Shown here: piece by piece, positions 1 through 5,701 of the stretch
Layout of the letters: every line of letters begins with the position of its first letter
Position numbering within the stretch: the first letter of the stretch is position 1
Source of the DNA: an uncultured cyanobacterium
Lineage (GTDB): Bacteria; Cyanobacteriota; Cyanobacteriia; CACIAM-69d
Length of the DNA: 6,603 nucleotides
Assembly: GCA_937894105.1 (NCBI GenBank)
Contig: CALCTI010000082.1
Coordinates: 1-6,603, forward strand
Direction of reading: 5' to 3'
Position numbers and translations under genes: made by a program
The notes under the pieces: model-generated
What the model saw: only the letters and a program-made list of their open reading frames with translations
Told to the model about the DNA's origin: nothing
The model's database searches: none

Positions 1-195
1 ATAAACCCGGGCGTGTAGAGACTGCCGCAGTCGTCCGTCTACTTCTCCGGCGATCGCCCATAATAATTTCGCCTCTGCAAGCAATCACACCGCAGGATTA
101 AGCTGCTCGCTTAGGTAATTGTTAATAACCTGATCAATATGAACCTGCGACTCATCATTGGCATTAATTCCATCCTGATCGCGCAGATTTCCCAT
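1..195 (-). pseudogene. Possible decayed reading frame at left edge, unidentified
   Basis: No confident gene lies in the first 322 bases. On the minus strand an ATG at 195 opens a 36-codon frame that ends at a TGA (85-87), and the same frame then stays open for a further 28 codons to the window edge. The translation has balanced composition (for example NLRDQDGINANDES, then LLWAIAGEVDGRLR), and the HIP1 site at 50-57 is read as Ala-Ile-Ala, its usual reading in coding DNA. This could be the remnant of a gene broken by one stop, or two short chance frames. I do not recognise the protein. The rest of the stretch (196-322), just downstream of the channel gene, holds a HIP1 site at 254-261 and a weak stem with a TTCG loop near 299-310, but no convincing terminator. 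Confidence 0.2.
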
Positions 196-322
196 CCCCA
201 GCGTCTCTCACAAAACTACTGTGCCCATTATGGCAAACCAGCCCTAAGCCAGTGCGATCGCCCAATCTGACATTCTAGATAAAACGCCCTTAGCCCTCTC
301 TGACGAATCAGCGGTAAACTCT

Positions 323-1228
323 TTAACCGTCAGCATTTTCCAGATCCATTGCGGTTAGGTTGGGGTAAGAAAACCCGCATTCCCTAAATTTTTTCTTAGC
401 TCGCAACGTTAAATCTGTCTTGTAATCAAACTCGTTCCTAGCATCAATAGGATATGCCTTAAGCTTAAACAGAGTTCCCCAGATTTTCTCCTCAATAACC
501 ACCGCAATAGGTAACTTAAGCTGCGTGTAACGGCTAGTTTGCGCCACCCGGTATAAAATATTTCTCACCTGCTCTGAATCTGCATAATGCTCTAGATAAA
601 AAGACGTGGTAACCTGAGCCTCCAAACTGCCCATATTGGCGTTAGAAATAGCTTCAGTCCAAATTTTATTATGGGGAATACTAACAATATCGTCATTGGG
701 AGTTCTTAACCGCAACCCCCTTAATCCATAGGACATTACTTCTCCGTAGTCCTCGCCAATTTTGATGCGATCGCCAATTTGGTAAGGCGCTTCAAACAAC
801 CCTAAAAGCCCCGCAATAATCGAACTAACATAATCTTTAAAGGCGAATCCCAAAGCCAACGCAACGGTACCAGTAATCGCCAAAACATTTTGCTGAGATA
901 AATTCAAAAAGCGATTAAGTAACAGCACAATAGCGCTGGTTAGCACCAACATTCGCACAAAAGGCACAAACTGTTTAACCCTTAATCGCCATTCTTTGGC
1001 TATCCTTTCTGATATCCAAAACAAAAATCGATCTAACAGTTTAGTTAATGCAAAGGCAACAATAACAATAACGATTGCCTCAACAACTTTTATAAGGGTG
1101 ATTTCTGTCAGTAGATCTTTCGCCTGTTCTGCTGTCTCCTGTGCGCTGTCACCAACGCTTTGGGCAAGATAAAAAGACACTTTAGGAAACCCCATAGAAA
1201 AATACCCACTAAACTCAAGCGCTATCAT
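323..1228 (-). CDS. MscS-family mechanosensitive ion channel
   Basis: Inner-membrane channel of the small-conductance mechanosensitive family, which opens under membrane tension; members protect against osmotic downshock or pass specific ions. The 301-residue protein shows three hydrophobic segments (about 46-65, 91-109 and 112-145). The third has the pore-helix pattern with ALGFAFKD at about 125-132 and an Ala/Gly-rich stretch. It runs into the beta-domain signature APYQIGDRIKIG and then LRTPNDDIVSIPHNKI (about 174-189), where most relatives have IPN. A soluble alpha/beta domain completes it. Length and three-segment layout resemble the simple E. coli MscS type. An in-frame TTG precedes the ATG by one codon; I prefer the ATG at 1228 because its A is the last base of the upstream stop (TGATG). 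There is no good ribosome binding site, so translation probably depends on coupling to the upstream gene. The ion and physiological trigger cannot be read from the sequence. Confidence 0.9.
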   Translation of the reverse strand: MIALEFSGYFSMGFPKVSFYLAQSVGDSAQETAEQAKDLLTEITLIKVVEAIVIVIVAFALTKLLDRFLFWISERIAKEWRLRVKQFVPFVRMLVLTSAIVLLLNRFLNLSQQNVLAITGTVALALGFAFKDYVSSIIAGLLGLFEAPYQIGDRIKIGEDYGEVMSYGLRGLRLRTPNDDIVSIPHNKIWTEAISNANMGSLEAQVTTSFYLEHYADSEQVRNILYRVAQTSRYTQLKLPIAVVIEEKIWGTLFKLKAYPIDARNEFDYKTDLTLRAKKKFRECGFSYPNLTAMDLENADG

Positions 1229-2160
1229 CAAACCAAGAAATTATCCCCGTCCAGCCTGCTGTATACAGCAGGATAATAAGCTGGATTAAGGCGTAATAAA
1301 TTATCCTGTTGTTCCACTAGTCTTAACTTACGCAAAGCTTGAATTTTATCTTTCACATCTAGCAGGCTAAGTCCAACACTTTGGGCTAGTTGCAACTCCG
1401 TTAAAGTGCGATGCAGCAATAGGGAATATAAGAAATAAACATCCTCTCCTCCCAAGCTAGGAAGGCTAGGATTTATAGGGAGTTTTGCCTGTAATATTGG
1501 AGGCTGATCGTCTTCTGAAGATTCTTCATTCTCCTTTTCTTTATCTATTTCCTCCCGAATTTGCAATGTTTCTAAGAATAGCTGTACTGCTACCGAATCA
1601 ACCCCTTTAGATTCTTTAGAAAGAAATTTAAAATATTGAGTTCGCCAATTCAAGTCATTTTCTGAAGATTCTGACCGCAAAGCTGAAGATTGGAAGCCAA
1701 TATCTATCTCATTGGTAACCGCTTCAAACCATTGAGATAGTTGATCGCCAGATAGTTTTTCAAGGTGAGTAACATGGTCGCTATAGCTTTCTAATGCAGA
1801 TATTGCCTGCAGATATTGCCATCCCACCTGCCCCACTCCAATAATCCAAAATATTGAAGTATCCGTAAGTAAACTGTCTCGCAAATAATCGATTGCTTCT
1901 AGTCCATTCATGCTGCGCAAAAAGCAGTTTTCTAAACAGGGAATTACTGCGATCGCTCGATCTGAATCTGGACTGGGTAATCGGTTACCAAACTGTTTCT
2001 GTAAACATTGTCGTAGCTTATCGTTTTCGGGTCGGCTACCATACTGAAAGCTTTGAATAGGCAGTTTCTTATATTGATAGGAACTATCAGCTAAATCTTG
2101 AATAAAATCTGCAATTATCATCGGCGAATCTGAGATGGAGGCTCCCACAATAATCCACAC
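1228..2160 (-). CDS. Hypothetical protein, NTPase-like region plus C-terminal winged helix; partner of MscS channel
   Basis: Function unknown. The 310-residue frame starts at GTG (2158-2160) behind GAAGGG, spaced 9 bases. Residues 1-25 look like a beta strand and helix (WIIVGASISDSP), and 68-84 form a hydrophobic strand and Cys-rich turn (AIAVIPCLENCFLR) like a Walker B strand. A helix and a further strand (WIIGVGQVGWQYL, about 105-117) follow, as in P-loop-type folds, but no GxxxxGK[ST] motif is present. Residues 200-222 are a highly charged linker, and about 240-300 look like a winged helix-turn-helix (VYFLYSLLLHRTLTELQLAQ). The protein is soluble, with no membrane segment. Its stop overlaps the channel start by one base, which suggests a functional pair. 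The same frame continues upstream for 25 open codons to a TAG and then into the 103-codon frame, so this is probably the 3' part of a longer interrupted gene. My impression that such a protein accompanies MscS channels in other cyanobacteria is from memory. Confidence 0.7.
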   Translation of the reverse strand: MWIIVGASISDSPMIIADFIQDLADSSYQYKKLPIQSFQYGSRPENDKLRQCLQKQFGNRLPSPDSDRAIAVIPCLENCFLRSMNGLEAIDYLRDSLLTDTSIFWIIGVGQVGWQYLQAISALESYSDHVTHLEKLSGDQLSQWFEAVTNEIDIGFQSSALRSESSENDLNWRTQYFKFLSKESKGVDSVAVQLFLETLQIREEIDKEKENEESSEDDQPPILQAKLPINPSLPSLGGEDVYFLYSLLLHRTLTELQLAQSVGLSLLDVKDKIQALRKLRLVEQQDNLLRLNPAYYPAVYSRLDGDNFLV

Positions 2161-2235
2161 ATTGCCACACCCTTCAATATTCCAACTGGGAGAGGTTTCG
2201 GTGGCGCAATATCGCTGCTCCCAGGAGTCGAAAAA

Positions 2236-2238
2236 CTA
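2236..2238 (-). other. In-frame TAG inside an otherwise continuous reading frame
   Basis: The TAG ends the 103-codon frame. The 25 codons between it and the GTG at 2158-2160 are open and in the same frame as the 310-codon frame, so removing this one codon would give a continuous frame of about 439 codons. No frameshift is needed. It may be a nonsense mutation, a base-call error, or a real gene boundary with reinitiation at the downstream GTG. Confidence 0.6.
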
Positions 2239-2547
2239 TGCAAAGTCTTCAGTCAGTTGATCTAAATGCGTAGGGTTACTGGGCAATGCTTGGAGTTGTT
2301 TTAATAACTCTTGTCTTAGTTCATTAGGCAGTTGAAATAAAATCTCTTCCGACGGTGCTGCTTTGGACGGTTCCACCGGAGACCAACCGAGCAAGGGCTG
2401 GATACGCTTTTGAAACCAAGCCTGAATGGAGTGCAAAATGGACTGGAGCAAGGAAAAGCACCGGGGAAGAAAGCGGGAAATCCTGGGGAGACTTAAAGCG
2501 TTAACCCACTGGCAAGAGCTAGCCCGTAAGTATCCCTTTGCAATCAT
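2236..2547 (-). CDS. Probable N-terminal part of the interrupted channel-partner gene
   Basis: The 103-residue frame starts at ATG 2547 and ends at TAG 2236. The first 50 residues are basic and amphipathic (ISRFLPRCFSLLQSILHS, then AWFQKRIQPLLGW). A Pro-rich turn follows, then a helix (about 66-87) with EEILFQLPNELRQELLKQLQAL. The ending, LDQLTEDFA, is followed after the stop by FFDSWEQRY in the same frame, which would continue the helix naturally. I therefore read it as the 5' portion of the gene whose remainder is at 1228-2160. It lies 236 bases beyond the end of the chlG terminator, so it needs its own promoter. Only a weak ribosome binding site (TAGG) precedes the ATG. A 117-codon plus-strand frame overlaps the region but looks less protein-like. 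Whether this stretch makes a stable protein alone is unknown, and it could also be a separate small gene. Confidence 0.5.
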   Translation of the reverse strand: MIAKGYLRASSCQWVNALSLPRISRFLPRCFSLLQSILHSIQAWFQKRIQPLLGWSPVEPSKAAPSEEILFQLPNELRQELLKQLQALPSNPTHLDQLTEDFA

Positions 2548-2567
2548 CAGCCTACGATTGAAAGAAG

Positions 2568-2600
2568 CGCAAATTTATCAACTCCAACTCAACAAAGCTT
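2568..2600 (-). promoter_or_regulatory. Weak candidate promoter for the channel operon
   Basis: The minus strand carries TGATAAATT, an extended -10-like element (4 of 6 to TATAAT with an upstream TG), about 25-30 bases before the ATG at 2547. The -35 position holds only AAGCTT, a poor match. A separate promoter is expected because the chlG transcript should end at 2784-2818. The exact placement is a guess. Confidence 0.22.
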
Positions 2601-2614
2601 TGCTAATAGGAAAC

Positions 2615-2638
2615 ATGGTTCAGACTATGGTTCAAACT
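2615..2638. repeat. 12-base tandem repeat, two copies, upstream of the channel operon
   Basis: ATGGTTCAGACT (2615-2626) is followed directly by ATGGTTCAAACT (2627-2638), 11 of 12 bases identical. It lies 68-91 bases upstream of the ATG at 2547 on the minus strand, in the gap between the chlG terminator and the channel operon. The spacing and period of about one helical turn would suit an operator, but no known regulator motif is recognised. Confidence 0.5.
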
Positions 2639-2670
2639 TGCGATCGCCCTCTTCCCAAGGCTGAGTCCCC

Positions 2671-2684
2671 TTGGCGATCGCCAA
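2671..2684. repeat. Extended HIP1 palindrome (one of 12 HIP1 sites)
   Basis: TTGGCGATCGCCAA is a perfect 14-base palindrome around the HIP1 core GCGATCGC, with a second HIP1 core only 27 bases upstream (2640-2647). The full set of cores in the window starts at 50, 254, 767, 1949, 2640, 2674, 3146, 4507, 4852, 4916, 5134 and 6182. Chance would give roughly one per 65 kb. HIP1 is an abundant cyanobacterial octamer; these copies support the host assignment rather than a local function. Confidence 0.9.
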
Positions 2685-2783
2685 TCCCTAGGGCCGCCGA
2701 ACCAAACTCGCCTGTGCACTCAACCGTCCACGGAACTGCGTTGCCCCTTTGGCAGACTATCAATTGTTCACAAGATTAGACCA

Positions 2784-2818
2784 TTAACAAACCCCTTCCC
2801 AGGAATCCTGAAAAGGGG
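2784..2818 (-). terminator. Intrinsic terminator of chlG
   Basis: Reading the minus strand, the stem CCCCTTTTCAGG (2818-2807), loop ATT, and CCTGGGAAGGGG (2803-2792) form 12 pairs, two of them G-U in RNA. TTTGTTAA follows immediately. It starts 33 bases after the chlG stop. It should separate chlG transcription from the channel operon further downstream. Confidence 0.85.
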
Positions 2819-2851
2819 CCGGTTGGTGAAATATGACCGTACTGCTTGAGA

Positions 2852-3907
2852 TTAGACGACGGCGTGACCCATCGCTAAACCGGCGACCAACATCCCAATA
2901 ACCAATAATGGCTGAGCGCTGGCTTGATATTTCACATCGTTTTCAACGGGATTCCGCAGAAAATACATATCCTGGAAAACGATTTGGGGAATGACCAACA
3001 GTACCAAAATTGAACCGTAAAGTTGTTCGTGGATGCTGACTAAATAGCCCGCAATGCCTAACTGGAATACATCTATGGAAACGGCACTAATCCAAGCGGC
3101 AGTGGTAACGCCAAACATCACCGGCAGCGACTGCAAACCTAGCTCGCGATCGCCCTCCACGCTTTTAAAATCGTTGACCACCGCAATACCCAAGCCTGCC
3201 AAGCTATAAATCAACGTCACCACCATAATCGTCGGAGTCAAGGTGCCAAACAGTGCCTGACCCGCCCACCAAGGCAGCGCAATATAACTGGCACCCAGAG
3301 CATAATTCCCCAGCCAGCCATTTTTCTTCAGCTTTAGCGGCGGCGCGGAATAGATATACGCCATAAAGATGCCGAACAACGTTAGCACCAGCATCGTAGG
3401 AAATTCATGCCCCGCCCAAATATCCAGGAAGTAGGAAATCCCAATTCCCGCACCTGCTAGCACCAAAATCTGCGTCACCACCTGGGGGATGGAGATGGCT
3501 CCGGAGGGGATGGGGCGATAGGGCTCGTTGATGGCGTCGATTTCGCGATCATAATAGTCGTTGATGGTTTGGGTGTAGCCGGTCAGCAGTGGTCCCGACA
3601 TCAACATACACAGGGCCGACTTGAGCACATTTTCCAACGTCCAATCAAAATGTCCCGACGACGCTGCGCCGCACAGCACCCCCCAAATCAACGGCACCCA
3701 GGTGATGGGCTTCATCAGCTGGAGGCGAATCTTCCAAATATTGGTTTCACCGGAGGACGCTCCCTTCATACCCAACAGTTGACGGGCTTTGGATCCTTCA
3801 GCAGCTTCACCATTAGGGGTATCTGCGGTGAGGTCAGGTTGGGCGGACTCAGGGGAGTCTGTACCGGTGGAATCTTTGGGGGATGGCTTGGATTCAGAAG
3901 CAGTCAT
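2852..3907 (-). CDS. chlG: Chlorophyll synthase (ChlG), UbiA prenyltransferase family
   Basis: ChlG joins the phytyl or geranylgeranyl chain to chlorophyllide a, the last step of chlorophyll a synthesis, in the thylakoid membrane. The first Asp-rich motif of UbiA prenyltransferases is at 116-124 (NDYYDREID) and runs into the chlorophyll-synthase-type INEPYRPIPSG. The second is at 246-253 (DFKSVEGD), followed by RELGLQSLPV. Hydrophobic helices fill the rest, about eight or nine between residues 68 and 351. Residues 1-40 are Ser/Pro/Asp-rich and probably disordered, and ARQLLGMKGA (41-50) begins the conserved part. An in-frame ATG lies 49 codons upstream, but that extension reads as non-coding leader and contains a palindrome. 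The ATG at 3907 gives 351 residues, slightly longer than the roughly 325-350 I expect for the family. No Shine-Dalgarno sequence is visible. It follows the Get3d-like gene on the same strand after 181 bases and ends in an intrinsic terminator. Confidence 0.97.
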   Translation of the reverse strand: MTASESKPSPKDSTGTDSPESAQPDLTADTPNGEAAEGSKARQLLGMKGASSGETNIWKIRLQLMKPITWVPLIWGVLCGAASSGHFDWTLENVLKSALCMLMSGPLLTGYTQTINDYYDREIDAINEPYRPIPSGAISIPQVVTQILVLAGAGIGISYFLDIWAGHEFPTMLVLTLFGIFMAYIYSAPPLKLKKNGWLGNYALGASYIALPWWAGQALFGTLTPTIMVVTLIYSLAGLGIAVVNDFKSVEGDRELGLQSLPVMFGVTTAAWISAVSIDVFQLGIAGYLVSIHEQLYGSILVLLVIPQIVFQDMYFLRNPVENDVKYQASAQPLLVIGMLVAGLAMGHAVV

Positions 3908-3946
3908 AGGACCAAAAAATAGGCTTAAGAAAAAATGATAACGTTC

Positions 3947-4054
3947 CAAGCCAACATTGTTGGGCTTGTGTGCAATTCTTGTGCATTCTGACACCACAAA
4001 ATCTTCCGGTAAGGTGCATGCCAACACATCAGGCATAAAGAGCTTCAAGCCCAA
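3947..4054 (-). promoter_or_regulatory. chlG leader with alternative pairing segments
   Basis: In transcript order, segment 1 is TTGGGCTTG (4054-4046), segment 2 is CAAGCCCAACA (3968-3958) and segment 3 is TGTTGGCTTG (3956-3947). Segment 2 can pair perfectly over 9 bases with segment 1, or over 10 pairs (one bulged base) with segment 3, but not with both. A run of six T follows at 3935-3930 and another just before the chlG ATG. As DNA, segments 2 and 3 also form a near-perfect palindrome that could be an operator. No clear -35/-10 pair was found nearby; TATCAT at 3939-3934 is the best -10-like hexamer. Confidence 0.4.
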
Positions 4055-4088
4055 GCGATGCTTTGGTCACGCATTCTACCGGTGGGCT

Positions 4089-5195
4089 TTAAAACGAAAT
4101 AATTAGGAAGCCCCCTTGAAATTTTGCTCCGGTGACCGATCGCCCCTTCAACGCCGCTGGCAATAAAATATTTCGCCGTTGCCCGCCCGCCTCGATGGTC
4201 ATTTCCGGTCCTGACTGGATGAGCTTCACCTCCCCTTTCATAAAGCCGGGCAAAAATAGCCGCACCTGCTTCTGGGCAATATCAATTTCGATGGGGCGCG
4301 GTGCCTGAGAGGCCGTGTCAAATTTTGGCATTGCTGCCACCAACGCTGACCAATCTTCTGCTGATCGCTCTGGCAACCCACTTACCCTCAAAGGCGCAAA
4401 GGTGTCGGCCAGCAGTGTTGCTGCCTCCTCCTCAGCCCGATTCACCAGCACTCCACCTACGGTAATGCTGGATTGCTGGGCGCTGCCCCATAGATATTTT
4501 GCCTGGGCGATCGCGATAGAATCTGGCGTCGTCACCAACCAAGCCGCAAATCGTCGAGGATTGCTCACCGCGTCGCGCCCTTGGGCCAATAATCCATCCA
4601 TTTCCTTCATAGGCTCCTTCCACGGCTCCGAGCCCCAACCCGTATTTAGCACCGCCCCTGCCACCGGCTGAATAAACGGCGTCAACGCCCGAGCAAAATC
4701 CGATTCCGCCACCACCTTCGAGAAACGGCGCGCATACCAAGACAACACATCGGGCACCCCCAACATGCGCAGCTGATCCTCACCGCCAGTGCCGTCGTAA
4801 ATAATGACATCGTATTTGCCGCTGTCGTCGAACTTACGCAGGTTGTTCAGCGCGATCGCCCGGTCAATCCCCGGAAACGCCGCCAGCTCTTCCCCGTAAA
4901 TATCTTTGAAAAAGGGCGATCGCAAATACTTCGCCTCTAGGGCCTTCACTTCCGCCCAGCCCCGCTCCAGCAGCTTCACCTTCGACGGCTGCACCACATC
5001 TAAATTAGTTTCAACGGTCCGGGGTTCCGCCGCCGCCGCCAGCTCACACCCCAACAACAGCTCTAGATCCGGCCCCGTGGTGTAGCTAAATAACAGGACC
5101 CGCTTGCCCTGAGCTGCGAAGGATTTTGCTGCGGCGATCGCGATCGTCGTCCGTCCCGTTCCCCCCTTGCCCAAAAACGTCAGCGTAAACGCCAT
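4089..5195 (-). CDS. get3d: Get3/ArsA-type ATPase with C-terminal alpha-crystallin-like domain (Get3d-like)
   Basis: Soluble P-loop protein of the Get3/ArsA family, members of which act as membrane-protein targeting factors or anion-pump ATPases. Get3d is the form found in cyanobacteria and chloroplasts; its client is not established to my knowledge. The deviant Walker A is at 9-17 (GKGGTGRTT): the signature Lys10 is present, but the second Lys is Arg15. Switch I at about 37-48 reads SYTTGPDLELLL, where the family usually has an Asp-Pro pair. DVIIYDGTGG (129-138) fits the Walker B/switch II region, and VTTPDSIAIAQAKYLW (221-236) follows. Residues about 300-368 are beta-rich (RLFLPGFMKGEVKL, GPEMTIEAG, RRNILLP) and match the small-heat-shock-like domain of Get3d. 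There is no transmembrane tail anchor. AAGGGG lies 10 bases before the ATG. It sits between petP and chlG with a hairpin in its leader, suggesting a role tied to the photosynthetic membrane. It is more GC-rich than the genes at the left. Confidence 0.9.
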   Translation of the reverse strand: MAFTLTFLGKGGTGRTTIAIAAAKSFAAQGKRVLLFSYTTGPDLELLLGCELAAAAEPRTVETNLDVVQPSKVKLLERGWAEVKALEAKYLRSPFFKDIYGEELAAFPGIDRAIALNNLRKFDDSGKYDVIIYDGTGGEDQLRMLGVPDVLSWYARRFSKVVAESDFARALTPFIQPVAGAVLNTGWGSEPWKEPMKEMDGLLAQGRDAVSNPRRFAAWLVTTPDSIAIAQAKYLWGSAQQSSITVGGVLVNRAEEEAATLLADTFAPLRVSGLPERSAEDWSALVAAMPKFDTASQAPRPIEIDIAQKQVRLFLPGFMKGEVKLIQSGPEMTIEAGGQRRNILLPAALKGRSVTGAKFQGGFLIISF

Positions 5196-5259
5196 CCTTA
5201 CAAATCCCCTTGCCCAACTTGAATCAACACACCCACCACTATAAAGACGAACACAAGAA

Positions 5260-5290
5260 TGGGCTTGGAGCGCTGATCAATCCAAGCCCA
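5260..5290 (-). promoter_or_regulatory. Perfect 10-bp inverted repeat between petP and the Get3d-like gene
   Basis: TGGGCTTGGA (5260-5269) and TCCAAGCCCA (5281-5290) are exact reverse complements with an 11-base loop. The hairpin begins 46 bases past the petP stop and ends 64 bases before the next start. No T-run follows on the minus strand, so it is not a standard intrinsic terminator. It could be an RNA-stability or processing element, a partial attenuator, or an operator. Confidence 0.55.
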
Positions 5291-5336
5291 GAAGTAAAAT
5301 CGCAGCAAATCGTTTAGGGAGAGTCACAGCCAGCGT

Positions 5337-5543
5337 TTAAGCCACGACCGGCTCCACCTCATCCTCGAAAAACCAGGTAGCAAAACCACCATCAAACTCC
5401 ACCACAACGCCAACGCCGCTGGCGTCAACCATTTTGAACTCCTTAACCGTTCCCACCGGGTTACGCTTAATGGAAGCCACCGCATCACTAGGAATACGAT
5501 CTCGGACGCGTCTAACCTTTACGCTCTGACCAATTTCAATCAC
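5337..5543 (-). CDS. petP: Cytochrome b6f small subunit PetP (DUF2862 family)
   Basis: Small SH3-like protein, in cyanobacteria a peripheral cytoplasmic-side subunit of the cytochrome b6f complex that affects the balance of linear and cyclic electron flow. The 68-residue form begins IEIGQSVKVRRVRDRI and has the core GTVKEFKMVDASGVGVVVEF followed by WFFEDEVEPV, a pattern I recognise for PetP. It has no membrane segment and the length fits the family. No ATG is available. A TTG at 5564 would add seven residues (LEIAGIV after the start), but the family normally starts just before IGQ, so the GTG at 5543 is preferred. A GGAG lies 12 bases before that GTG, so the spacing is not ideal. It is the first gene of the minus-strand group and diverges from hisF across about 155 bases. 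The alternative is only a different start, not a different family. Confidence 0.87.
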   Translation of the reverse strand: MIEIGQSVKVRRVRDRIPSDAVASIKRNPVGTVKEFKMVDASGVGVVVEFDGGFATWFFEDEVEPVVA

Positions 5544-5616
5544 AATTCCAGCTATCTCCAGCAAATCGGTTGACTGCCCTTGATCGTCCCAAAAACTATT
5601 AGCGAAGTCACGTCAG

Positions 5617-5671
5617 CTTAAACTTACTTAAAGATTGTTCAAGCTTGGCTGAAGAGAAGTCTCAATACATT
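5617..5671. promoter_or_regulatory. Divergent petP/hisF control region
   Basis: CTTAAA occurs twice exactly 10 bases apart (5617-5622, 5627-5632), so both copies lie on the same face of the helix. For hisF a weak promoter can be drawn from TTGGCT (5645-5650) and TACATT (5666-5671), spacing 15. For petP nothing better than TAATAG near 5596-5601 is seen. The repeat faintly recalls direct-repeat operators such as Pho boxes but does not match their consensus well. Confidence 0.25.
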
Positions 5672-5687
5672 TCTGTTTGACATCGAA

Positions 5688-5693
5688 AAGGAG
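5688..5693 (+). promoter_or_regulatory. hisF ribosome binding site
   Basis: AAGGAG lies 8 bases before the ATG at 5702. This supports the ATG rather than the in-frame TTG one codon earlier (5699), which would leave only 5 bases. Confidence 0.8.
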
Positions 5694-5701
5694 AGCTGTT
5701 G

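Noticed and set aside
2426..2779. 117-codon plus-strand open frame
   Set aside because: It overlaps the minus-strand gene, has no ribosome binding site, ends in low-quality Pro/Ser/Thr-rich sequence, includes the tandem repeat as MVQTMVQT, and reads HIP1 sites in unusual frames.
3908..4054. 49-codon N-terminal extension of chlG from an upstream ATG
   Set aside because: It has no resemblance to ChlG N-termini, contains the palindromic leader element, and would make the protein 400 residues, well above the family length.
4315..4740. Overlapping frames on both strands inside the Get3d-like gene
   Set aside because: They are shadow frames caused by the high GC content and lie wholly within a strongly supported gene.
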